A stretch of 60,000 nucleotides of DNA from Liolophura sinensis (taxonomy: Eukaryota > Mollusca > Polyplacophora > Chitonida > Chitonidae). The notes beneath the pieces are model-generated. The model saw only the letters and a list, made by a program, of their open reading frames with translations, was not told the origin of the DNA and did not search any database. This document shows, one piece after another, positions 24,840 to 35,300 of this stretch. The stretch spans positions 27,227,732 through 27,287,731 of the forward strand of contig NC_088304.1 of NCBI RefSeq assembly GCF_032854445.1. The letters run 5' to 3'. Position numbers and translations under genes: made by a program. The stretch's first letter is position 1, and the number at the start of each line of letters is the position of its first letter.

Positions 24840-25089
24840 CTGACCAGAACTTTCGCCAGCAAGCCAATTGAAAATAACAGTAATTTTGTCAGTAGGCCTA
24901 CATTCGTGGGGGAGTCGAGTGTTGAACATGGACACAGGAGGCGCGGGAACAGTGCTTGCCTTGCCCGACTGCATAAGTGGGGTCAACGAGGATCTTGGTA
25001 ATTTACTGTTTGCCTTGCTCAAATATTGCGTGAATATTGCTACGTCAAGCATGGGAAACTTAGCCATAAACTTACCAGAGACAGGTGTT
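24840..25089 (-). CDS. Candidate 250-nt internal exon, product unknown
   Basis: Open on the minus strand from an AAAG acceptor to the donor GTCAG|GTATCA, leaving in phase 0. It contains MAKFPMLDVAIF and, at the end, CRPTDKITVIFNWLAGESSG. The last part vaguely recalls the V-x-F-x-W-x-A strand of Reeler domains, but the earlier part does not fit that family. The plus strand is also open here, with possible splice sites (24893-25084), so even the strand is uncertain. It has higher GC than its flanks and sits immediately next to the 58-bp minisatellite. Confidence 0.22.
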
Positions 25090-25719
25090 CTTTACCAATA
25101 AAACTGGCCGCTATTGCATAAGTATGTTAATGCCTTAAACAAAATAAAATCTTTAAAATTAAAAATAGCGTTATCAGAAACAACATCACCTTATTCATGC
25201 ATGATAGGTGTGCGACGGCTTCGCCTAGGTTATGAATTAAGGTCATGCGTTATGACACACAAAGTTACCCGGTAAAATTTATCACTCGCTCTTGTTGGTA
25301 TATTGCTTTATTATCTTCAGATGTGTTATCAGATAATAAAAACAACAAATACCATGTATACAAATGCCAGAGGTAATAAAAAATGACTACCTATAAGTAC
25401 GTATAAGATTTTCTAATGTCTTTTTTGTACTGAACATTGCTGCAAACAATGAAAAGTAGTCTCACGTTGGAATGAGTGTGGCTGATTGGGTTAAGTTTTC
25501 AAACGCTGGCAAACGGGTGAGAGTTGAGTCTTAGCCATGGTTATGACCAGATTGTCAGGATCTCAATAGTCATGGTGACAATACACGTCACAGGTTTTCT
25601 GGCATTTTTCAGACTTATGCCCCCTCCCCTCACCAGTAGGGCTGGGAGGCATTTACTCCAGAAGGGCCAGAAGGGCATCAGTGGCTTTGTGGGTATCGTA
25701 CCAGCAGTGCAAAATAATC

Positions 25720-25880
25720 CAATGAGATCGGTGTGAGTTTAAGTCCAGCTCATTCTGACTTCCTTTCCAGTCGGACGTCAGAAGGTCTTGCAACCTGCAG
25801 ATGGGCGTGTGTTATTCTCGGGCTTTATCAGGTTTCCGCGCACAATGATTACTGGCCACCATGGTGAAGGTGAAATAATT
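25720..25880 (+). mobile_element. SINE family A, headless copy
   Basis: Starts at the B-box region (gtgtgagtttaagtccagctcattctgacttcc) and ends near gaaataattc. The tail is lost. Confidence 0.55.
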
Positions 25881-25989
25881 CAGTGGAAACATGACTCTGT
25901 AGCAGAATATTTAATTATAATATATATAAACGTGGTATATTTGGTTTGAAAGCTTTTAGCCGATTCACGTTTATATATTTTAAAACGTA

Positions 25990-26510
25990 TTACCGTCAAA
26001 TGTAATGATTTCAGTCTACATGTGGCTGTCACAACTTCATGGTTCAATACTCCAGCAAAAACCTTCACATATCTCTCGTCAAACGTGATGATTTCAAACT
26101 ACATGTGTACGTCATGAGGTAATGGTTCAAAAGCTGGGTGTGTGAAGAATATTCCATCAAACACCTTTACATATCACGCCTTTTAGCCTTTATTAAATCC
26201 TGTGTCAGACGTGATGATTTTAATCTACATATGTAGGTCACAAGGTAATGGTTCAATATCCCAGCAAACACCTTCACCTATCTCGCCATTTAGCCTTTTA
26301 TTAAATCCTGTGTCAGACGTAATGATTTCAGTCTACATGTGTACGTCACAAGGTAATGTTTTAATACTCCATCAACACCTTCACATATCTCGCCTTTTAG
26401 CCTTTATTAAATCCTCTGTCAGATGTGTTGATTTTAATCTACATATATACACCACAAGATAATAATTCAAAAGCTGGGTGTGTCAAGAGTACTCCATCAA
26501 AGGCCTTCAC
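25990..26510. repeat. Degenerate tandem repeat, unit about 107 bp, about 4-5 copies
   Basis: Recurring parts are cttcacatatctcgcctttt, agcctttattaaatcctgtg, tcagacgtgatgatttcagt and acatgtgtacgtcacaaggt. Unit length varies because some copies carry the insert caaaagctgggtgtgt. Confidence 0.75.
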
Positions 26511-26794
26511 TCTAACTTTGTTAAAGTCTGCAGTGAGTAAAGCCTTCTTGTAGGCACATACGGGCAGAGTGTTGAGTATCTCTGGAGATCTGTGTCACAG
26601 TTGCATCTAATTCTGCGTAGCATCAGATTCCAGGTTGTATAAGCATTCCTGCATGTTGTTATTTGTCAAAATGGTGGTTTCAGGGGTGACCCGTTGTTTA
26701 ATTTTATCGTATTTTAAATTTGATGGCAACACAGTATTTTGGGTAATTCTAGACCAGTTATGTCTAAGTAGTTCCAACTATCATCAGTGTCTTA

Positions 26795-27110
26795 TCAGTG
26801 AACTATCACTCGGTGTGCGTACATATGCTGTGTCTTCTTATGGCAGAGCGATTCAATGCAGTCAAATTGAAGCCGCAACTGAAGTATAATGCCGAGGACA
26901 CCAGACATGACACGCCCACCAGTCACATGACACTAACACCGGGCCAATCAGTCATGTTTCCTAGCTGTAACCTGTCTGTGCTGAGCGCCTAGCGACGCAG
27001 CAGCAAATGCCATTCTTAAGTCTTTGATATGACCCGACCCAGGTTTGATCCCGTGGTCTCCTGACTACGAGGCGGACGCCCTAATCATTAGGCCATCGAA
27101 GTGCCTAAAC
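26795..27110 (-). mobile_element. SINE family B (second tRNA-derived family)
   Basis: On the minus strand the right end reads ttcgatggcctaatgattag (A box) and ccacgggatcaaacctgggt (B box), a clear tRNA-like head. The left part has catgacacgcccaccagtcac and gacaccgggccaatcagtcat, shared with the copy at 50990. It is not a working tRNA gene because no complete acceptor stem or anticodon arm folds. Confidence 0.65.
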
Positions 27111-28194
27111 TAACCTTGTGAAATATTTTCTGAACAAAAACAGTGTATTCAAATGGAAAGAACTTTTGTGTCGTCTAACTCAATGACAGTCCAAGAAAAC
27201 CTTGCCAGGTGTGTTCAGCAGGTCATAAAACTACGTCATATATCAGTTTAGAGCGCTGATGCAAAGTTTCTCCTGGGAATATTTGACAGTATATTTTGTC
27301 TTCCCACAGCGTCCTTTTATGTCCAAACAATTTCCCCTGAACTGTTTGTTGTTACCAAATCCTGAAATATGCACGTCAACAATTATATTGAAAGTATTAA
27401 AATGTCGCTTTTGCAAGAAGCAAAAATACTAAAGATGAAAACAGATTCAAGATTTGAGTTACAAGTATTGAATATTTAAAATATTTATACACGTTTCAAT
27501 GTGTACAAATGTAGTTTTGTATTTAACACATTTTTAGATAGTTGTGAAAAATGTATGTTGCTTTTGTTTGATATTTTTATTGTAATATTGTTTTACTATG
27601 GAGAACCATGTTGTTAATTGATCCAGGCGCGTCTTCACCACGATTTGGTTGAACTTTTACCGACTTGTCATTAAGCCATAATCACTGACTCGTCTTTCTT
27701 TCGGTTTAAAACATGATATCTTATCCCTTATTATTCTATAGTGTTTAATGATTCTTATCGTTTACTTTATGGCTATCGTAATTAGCCTATTCCACCAAGA
27801 ACCATCTCTTATTCCCAGACCATAAGAAAGATTCCCGCTTCAGCGATTGACAGAGAAATTCAATTGCGTCTGAAACTGTTGTCTAGGCCTATAAGCTACA
27901 CAGAGGAGCTCGCATATACATATACTTGTGGTGCACTCCTTCCCGGAGGGTGCCGAGGGAGAGAATAGTTTTCATTCTGGCTTTAATTTCACGGCACAGT
28001 GCCCACGGGAAAGTGGAGCGTATGCCTCAGTTGACCCTGGGGCTTAGGCAGTGTTAAATCCTCCATCATCTATCCCCAGAGTTAACGCCCTATTCTTATG
28101 AGGTTAGTTTTTTCAGCCGACACGTTCTGACACAAAGTGAGGTCAGACAGCTTAGGCATATAGGAAAGATTGCTCCACCACAAGTTTTTCTTAC
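27111..28194. other. No gene recognised
   Basis: AT-rich. A GC-richer stretch at 27920-28080 has no splice signals. Confidence 0.45.
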
Positions 28195-28258
28195 ATGTAT
28201 ATTTGGGTCTTGTATACTCGCTTCGAATGAATTCGAGCGCAGGGTACGGCAGATGTGA
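28195..28258 (-). CDS. Candidate 64-nt internal exon
   Basis: It has a very strong acceptor (a long pyrimidine run ending CCTCCCTGTCAG) and a strong donor (ACAT|GTAAGAAA) on the minus strand. All three frames are open over 64 nt, so the product is uncertain. The frame entering in phase 1 leaves in phase 2 and would join the next minus-strand candidate at 25089. Not recognised. Confidence 0.3.
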
Positions 28259-28882
28259 CTGACAGGGAGGTGATCGGGAATGCGAAAGAAAAAAACAAAC
28301 AACTAAAAACCGGCACAAAAAATGTTGACAACGGTGATTAAAATTCCTGATAAAATTTGACAAAGAGATAAACAAGAGTTATATATGTCGATTAGTCAAA
28401 CGACGGAAGTTCTATCGGCCTAGCACGAAGTTCTCACCGTTGACCGCTTAGATCAAAGTATTCAACTGGAAAACCCGAGCAAATGTCATTTGGCCAATAC
28501 GAGATCGATATCAGGGGTCACACCTATCTGTGTTTAATGGGATTTTTTTTCATCCACAGTCAACCTAAATGTACAATTTGCTCCAACGTTTCTGCAAGGA
28601 AACATCATTGCTTCAACACATTGGGACAAATTATACCTTTGTTTGCACGGGATTACATAAGTCTGCCACATAATGTTTCCTTAATAATGTTATATGCTTG
28701 ATACGGAGGACACAGGTATATGCAAGAATCATTCTTTATCTTTATGGGTTACACCGACGACATGTAAAAGATCCCCCCCCCAAAAAAAAACTTGTTTGAC
28801 AAGGATAAGTTTAGATATCAGCCACAAACACTACCTCGTCATGTGTGTGGTTATTTTTTATTATCTTCTAGGGTTTTGTTGT

Positions 28883-28900
28883 GGGGGGGGGGGGGGGGGG
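28883..28900 (+). repeat. Run of 18 G
   Basis: An uninterrupted G18 mononucleotide run. Its length is likely unstable and error-prone in sequencing. Confidence 0.9.
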
Positions 28901-29214
28901 TGGTTATTAAGGTGGTGATACCACCACCTGATAATATCATGTTATGGGCGAGATTGAAGAAATTGGGTAATACGTCTGATAGATGAGGCGATGTGAAATG
29001 TTATATTTAGCTTACTACAAAATTTATATACATGTACCATCTTTAAAAAACACGAATCAAAATTTTCAACAATAAACATGCTTGATTGCCAGGTTATATC
29101 GAACGTTATATTGTATAAACAAATCGATGAAAGCGATGCAGTTCCAGCAGATTTCCGAAATCTGCCTGGTCTCTGACTGAAATATGACACAGAACTAGTC
29201 TTTTTTCTTTCAGG

Positions 29215-29471
29215 GAGTCGCCTCTATTCAGTTGTCTGTAAAGTCAGTCATATTTGCTACCAATGTGCCCGTGACTCGTAACAAATCTAGCTCTGACGTC
29301 ATAATAATTCAAGAGCAAGGTGGGCGCTGGACAAAGGCCGTGGAGAGTAATTTGATTTACAATGGCCGCACCAACAAGCGGATAGAACAAACTCCACGCA
29401 GTAACACTGAGTACACCACTGTCTCTTCGAATAGACCACATGGATATCATTTCCTATCATCTATCTCTTAA
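29215..29471 (+). CDS. Candidate terminal exon, product unknown
   Basis: A strong acceptor (TCTTTTTTCTTTCAG) opens a frame of 85 codons to TAA. The sequence looks like ordinary protein, with mixed hydrophobic and polar strands such as SIQLSVKSVIFATNVPVT and DVIIIQEQGGRWTKAVES. The other two frames close sooner. No upstream partner exon was found within the window and no AATAAA lies just after the stop. Not recognised. Confidence 0.33.
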
Positions 29472-29737
29472 TCTACACTGTCGTGAGATCATATACTACA
29501 AGAGGTTATATTATACTAAAACGTATGAAAAAATTTCAAATATGGCAGTGTCAATAACAGGGTTTACAGTTAAGTCGATAGCAGTTTAGGTAACTGGTGT
29601 CGCCACCCGTCAAAAACACGTGGAACTCCGCCCAATATGCAGCACGCAAGCAGTTTTTGAATAGTTATGACGTCACCCGAGGCAATGGGTTCTTGCCGTC
29701 TAAATGGAGCTTGTGGTCTTTAACATTATGAATTAGA

Positions 29738-29900
29738 CCGCTCACCAATGCGGTCGTTGTGAGTTCAATTCCAGCTCATTCTGGCTTCCTCCCCGGCCGT
29801 ACGTGGGAAGGTCTGCCAGCAACCTGCTGGCCGCCGTCGTATAAGTGAAATATTCTTGTGTACGATGTAAAATACCAATCAAATAATTAAATAAATAAAT
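29738..29900 (+). mobile_element. SINE family A with internal deletion
   Basis: B-box region gcggtcgttgtgagttcaat to the tail accaatcaaataattaaataaataaata. The middle, from caacctgc to ggccgccg, is deleted. Confidence 0.65.
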
Positions 29901-30118
29901 ACATTTATCATCGTTATGTTAACTTATTATTCACAGCTGACTGAAAGTAGGCCTTGCTTAATTCTTAAATTTGCGACAAGTCAGTATAATCAGTGGTTCC
30001 TTAAACTGAATTCACTGATATCGGTGTAGGGACATAAAACACTCATTTTCAGGGCACCGGTATGTCACATTATGAGCTAATAACATTGCTACTGGGACTT
30101 CCGTGACCGATGTGCTTA

Positions 30119-30324
30119 GCGTGCCAAAGGGACACAATGAACCAGAAGCCTTCCGCCAATGTAGTCGTTTCTCATGCTGGTTTCCTCGGGCCTTATGTGG
30201 AAAGATCTGCCAGCAAAATGCGGGCTCTGTCCGCGTTCCTACCACCATAATGCTAGCTACCATCGAATATGTGAAATATGCTTGAGTATGACATAAAACA
30301 CCAGTCAGGTCAATAAATAAACAA
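30119..30324 (+). mobile_element. SINE family A, diverged copy
   Basis: Contains accaccataatgctagctacc, gaaatatgcttgagtatgacataaaacaccagtcaggtcaataaata and a decayed head. Confidence 0.6.
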
Positions 30325-30639
30325 AGACATTGCTTTAATGTCCAGTCTTTGACGACAATTTCCATCTGTTACTTTCTGTTTTGAGCGTATGTGTCTAGCA
30401 GACTTTAATATCCTTCAGTGATAGATCAGGTCGTCTGAGTGTCTTTGCAATGTTTTCACGTTTATTGCGAAAATCACAACATTTTTTTGCAAGATTAGAA
30501 GAGTGACATGTAATAAATTGGACTTTTTTCTTTATCTATAATGGTTACTGAACAATGGTTCAAGTCGTTGCTATGTAAGCATTTAGTCAAACAGACACAA
30601 TAAAACTCTTAAGTGATGTAAACTGAAAAGCGGCTGTAT

Positions 30640-30740
30640 ATTTAACTAGTCACGTGTGACCATTTATCAACTATCACACCAAGTCTCTAATCTGGTATTA
30701 TTTTCTCAGCTGTGGCCTTTACATTTCAGGTCCACTCTTG
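30640..30740 (-). repeat. Dispersed repeat family R3, fragment
   Basis: Contains tagtcacgtgtgaccatttatcaactatcaca, the inverted middle of R3. Confidence 0.35.
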
Positions 30741-31518
30741 GTAATCCAATAGAAAAATTACTGCTCCTATAAATTCCTCAAAGCCTGAAGCTCAGTCATA
30801 CATTTACCTTAATCATAACATACGTTTGGCTATCTTAAGCTTTAACATTTTAAAACATTATTTCAGGAAATTTTTTGATACAAGTACCCGCATCCTTAAT
30901 TTTCCTGTATATCTTTACAATGACTTCAAACAATTTGAATTGAATGTAGACGTTGATCCTTGCTATATGCATTATCTCTTAGTAAATAATCCAGGGGTAA
31001 TACCAAATGATTTTAGCTGAAGAGAATACCTATTCGGTCATCGACCATACACAAAGAAAACCAATTCCCGGTAACAGCTTTTGGCGAGTTTTTAGTCTTT
31101 TCGGGCGTGAAGATAAGTAATTTGACTATAAAGTATGTATAGGTGTGATTCTAAGTAATAAGAACGTTTGTCAACGTTGCTAAATCGCATCTGTTGTTTG
31201 TTAGACGGCAAGACCTGTAAAATGTCTTAAATTCCTCTCTCAGGTTAAGGGTAATTGTTTACTATCCATATTAAATTCCACTGTTTTTTTTCTTTTTATT
31301 GGCTTAGTCTATTAAGGTATAATTTCTTATCATAAATTAATTTTCCACATCGTGAATTTCTCCTAGTCAACCGTTAAGTCATCATAGGTGTATATGACCC
31401 AAGACTCGCTGAAGTATCCCATCCTCAGCATAGCAGTATTAACTAAATCTATGTCATCTCAAAAACCTACGTCTGGTTTGTGAACTATTCATGTTGTGAT
31501 TCTGTCATTGTAAATGAT

Positions 31519-31690
31519 TTATTTATCTATTTGACTGGCGCTTTAGCCGTACTCAAGAACAGATCATTTATACGACGGCGGGCAGCATTATGGTGGAGAA
31601 AACCGGGAAGACACCGGGGAAAACCCACGACAACTCACAGCTTGCTGATAGAATTTCCCATGTATGGCCGGAGAGGAAGTCACCATTAAC
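31519..31690 (-). mobile_element. SINE family A, 5'-truncated copy
   Basis: Tail tttatttatctatttgactggcgcttt at the left, body through ggccggagaggaagtc. The tRNA-like head is absent. It lies about 0.6 kb beyond the 3' end of the Pif-like gene. Confidence 0.65.
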
Positions 31691-32302
31691 TGTGACTTTA
31701 AATGAAGATAAAAACGCAACAGATGAAAAAAGCATCATCAATACGATGATTACGGATCAGTGCACTATCAGTGTGTTTTTCTCATCACACAGAGGGAAAA
31801 GCAAAAACTATTTAATAGGTAATCCACATATTTTTCGATATAGTTTCCCATGACTTTTCCATTGTTACGATATGGCTGCAATTTGGCCGAAGTAGCTGTA
31901 AACTATAATCATTTATCTATTCTATGAATGGTTATGCTCGTGACCGTAACTTTGCTTTTGCAGTTCTCTGTTTTAACCGCACTTTATTTATACACAGCAA
32001 TAGCTCAACAAAATTACATATGTACATGTATTGCGGATGAATTTGTTTCTCCAACGAGTACGTGATGACTGGAATAATGGTCAATATGGCAACACAGATG
32101 CCCTAGTTAACACTTTCAAATGAGGCACTATTCTGACTACAGCTCTGGCTAGTTCAGCAGTGGGTTTGTTACACCAAATCACTCGCCCTTCGACAGGAAG
32201 TGATTGGATAGCTCTAGAAGAATGGTTTTATGTGAACGTACGGAGTTAAGTAACATATAGGAAATATTAACTCTGAGTTCAATAGTTGTAACAGGGATAT
32301 AT

Positions 32303-32308
32303 TTTATT
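32303..32308 (-). terminator. Polyadenylation signal AATAAA of the Pif-like gene
   Basis: A canonical AATAAA on the minus strand, 55 nt downstream of the TAG at 32363-32365. The cleavage site would fall near 32280-32290. Confidence 0.6.
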
Positions 32309-32362
32309 TGAACGTATGCGCTAAAAAAGAGAAAGAGCCAAAAATTTCGTTCGCATAGTTCT

Positions 32363-32392
32363 CTACGGTCGACAGGTCAAGTACACGTACAG
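32363..32392 (-). CDS. Pif-like terminal coding exon with stop
   Basis: After a strong acceptor (GGTTTTTTTCAG) nine codons, LYVYLTCRP, end in TAG. Joined to exon 13 this reads YIDE-LYVY, the expected last strand of a LamG domain, in phase 0. An AATAAA signal lies 55 nt below the stop. The exon is tiny, but acceptor, phase, fold and polyadenylation signal agree. A longer alternative 3' end coding for an acidic tail was looked for and not seen. Confidence 0.65.
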   Translation of the reverse strand: MYVYLTCRP

Positions 32393-35300
32393 CTGAAAAA
32401 AACCAAAACAGAGATTTATAGACGTGGCAGAAATACAAGGGTTATTTTCAATGAGCCTGTACACAAACTGCTAATGTATTTCAACGAGCAAGTATTTTTA
32501 TGAATTGTACAGATAACCATTTTCGCTCGTAATTAGGGCGTTAATAACAAAGCGAGCAATCGTAAGTGGCACGAATCAAAACCGACGATTGTATACCGTT
32601 CGAGGTCATGTGGGATTTTTATTTTCAGCTACCGGATGATTTACTTGTTTATTATTACACCCCACAGCTATATCGTATATTTTTTTTGCCAATCTCGACA
32701 TATTTGTTCCCTGGAAAAAAAGATATTTCACAAAAGTTAAAAGAAATCAAGACAACTCATTGTAACCTAGAGTTGTATTTGTACCGTCATCTACGGCTTA
32801 GTTCTTAGAGATCGATAAACACAAGTGTCTGTCAGTGTCACGCTTGTCTAGGTGTGGAGGTGCCGAATTCATTAGCGAGTGGCGGCCCGATATTATAACC
32901 AGCAATCTGTCCACCTCATCAACTAAGAATTATCCCTTCATGAACAGGTATTACGATCAGCAAACCACAATGTGCTTGTGATTTAACACCTAAATCAATA
33001 ACTAATCAATACGTATGAGCACACATATTATTCCATGAACTTAGTTAGCCGTAGAGTACTTTCACCTGATGTTTTGCACCCAATAGTGAAAGTGTGAGAA
33101 TCGCTGAGACATTTTTTTCTGATCTTTCTTTTTAAAATGACTTGACAACATGACAACATGTACATTTGTTGGTAATTGCTACACATAACGCATATACATG
33201 TATCACTGTAGTGCTTGTACGATATGTTCCTGTACTTGTAATAAATTATCGATTTGGAACGCACTGTCGTGTTCTACTCGTGCTGAGTATCGTCTCAGGA
33301 CGACCTTTCATGGTGTACCAGTGGTAGACGAATCTCGGACTGGACATCTAATAAATCACAATTAACATCGCTGCACTTCTTAGTAACCTAAACCTGCTTT
33401 AGCCGTGACGCTAGGGGGTGTATAAGATGCTAGGTCTGCCTTTTTAAGCTTTCACGTGGACAACTAGGATAAAAACGCTAAACTGACAAAGTGGCAATTT
33501 ACAAGACGCGAGTGATCATTTGACAATTATCAATTTGTCGTCGCTGTTCCGGTATTTATCTCTGTGGCTCTGTATTTCTTTTACACTGTTAGTTAGATTT
33601 ATATGTCCTCATAATCTAAGCGCATATTGTATGTTGTATATAAAGGGGCCTTCGAAGTGGATGATATCACGACGCCGAAAAACAAAGCCAAATCCCTTAC
33701 ATTTACATGTTCTGCTGTATTTCCTGTAAGTATCTGCTGTTTCTTGCTGCCATGTCAATAAGGTATAGAAAGTCGAATACATATTACTTGATGGACGACA
33801 AAACCAAATAAAGTATTCTCACCTCGTCTATATAGCCGCGAAAATTAGCGAAGCCAGCTCCGTCCCCAATGTGTAGAGCTGATTGTACAACCGCTATGTT
33901 CCCTTTGGAAGAAAAGCAAAAGAAATAAGAAACAACGCTGGCAAACTCTTGTAACATTTGTCAGATCTAACGCATGGGCCATCATGTCACACCTGTAAGT
34001 CTTTCCAGCCTTCTATCAAATGGTGAAGCCTCAATTAAACAATTTTATCATGCCAATAGTTATCTAATTCTTGCTTTTTTGGACTATGGCTAGCTTTTTC
34101 TCTGTCAGCGCAGTTTGTACCGAACGGTACAGACGAAGAGAAAGCTTCACCACGTCGGTGCATTTGAAGAGAGTGCCATTGTCTATAGCAACAGAAAACT
34201 GATATGACCTTAACGGATGTATGTTTGCACGTGGATCGATCTCTGATCTGAATACGGATTTTTGCCAAACTCACTTTGGCATACATTTGCACAGAACTCG
34301 TTAGCTATGTAAAAACATTATATTACTTACTTCTCATTAGAGTATTTCATGCGCGGATAAAATATGACCTAGGGCAGAGGTTTGTCTGGTATTTTACCTG
34401 CGTGATTTTTGCCAGATCTGCATTATATAAAACTTGTAAAAAGAAAACTTATCTGATAGACCTAGTAGGCATTACAAGAGTGATGCGAGACATGTACACG
34501 CTATTCTACAAAATATTACGTTATGCATATGCTTTGTGTAACTCACTGCAGAGCACTTTACAAATATGACTCTTTGATCTGTTTTAAACCACAAGTAGTT
34601 GTTCGTCGTAACATGTGTTTTGACACATGCGGTTTTCAATTAACGGCAAGCTAATAACCGTGGTCTGGAAAAGGCATACCCAAATGGCCCAAGGGCTCGA
34701 GCTATTAGCGGCCGGACTTTATCGTCATGCGGGCTCACTTCTGACCGCGCCAAAGTTTATCAAGTGTGCAATCAACATTAATACCAACAAAAGACTTATC
34801 ACCTATTATTACTTAGACTGTGCTTTAAGGGGATTGTAATTAACCAAGATTAAAATAAAATTTACCTTGAGCAACTGTTCCATGCGAATCAGCATTCGTC
34901 GTCAGCAAAAGGTATTCGCCGTCATAACTATATGTTACTTCGATCCAGTCGTTGATCTGAACAAAACAGAAAAGAATTTAAAAAATTGATAAAAATTCCA
35001 AAGAAAAACAAGGTAGTATTTGTACGAAACAAACTGTGGTAGCCTTTCATCACTCCGTGAATACCCTTGGCCAGGTAAGTGTGTTTTAATAAAGGGTTGT
35101 CCACATTCCTTTTGTTAAACTTGACCGGTCACGCATACCTGCCTGCATGATTGCTGGGTTTTAAAAATGGCCAGTTCTTTCCAGGTTTGATAGAAAGCCT
35201 GCCTTATTAACATGTCGTGCTTTGAAATTGGTTGATTTATTGGTAGCCTAAGGTATAGCTTCAGGAACTGGTGTTTTAGGTTGTTTCCGAAATTAGTTTT

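Noticed and set aside
7977-26510. CRISPR array
   Set aside because: The direct repeats are contiguous minisatellites without unique spacers, in an animal genome.
26635-26889. Plus-strand frame of 84 codons
   Set aside because: Its second half is SINE family B sequence and the first half has no motif.
27040-27110. tRNA gene on the minus strand
   Set aside because: A and B boxes are present, but no complete cloverleaf with acceptor stem forms, and the same head recurs in other copies. It is a SINE head.
30850-31020. Plus-strand terminal exon after ATTATTTCAG
   Set aside because: It is open for about 50 codons, but AT-rich composition and a commonplace acceptor make chance likely, and there is no partner exon or AATAAA.
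33258-33350. Alternative last exon of the Pif-like gene after GATTTATTAG
   Set aside because: It is open for about 30 codons but has a poor acceptor, does not continue the LamG fold and has no nearby polyadenylation signal. The exon at 32392 fits on all three counts.
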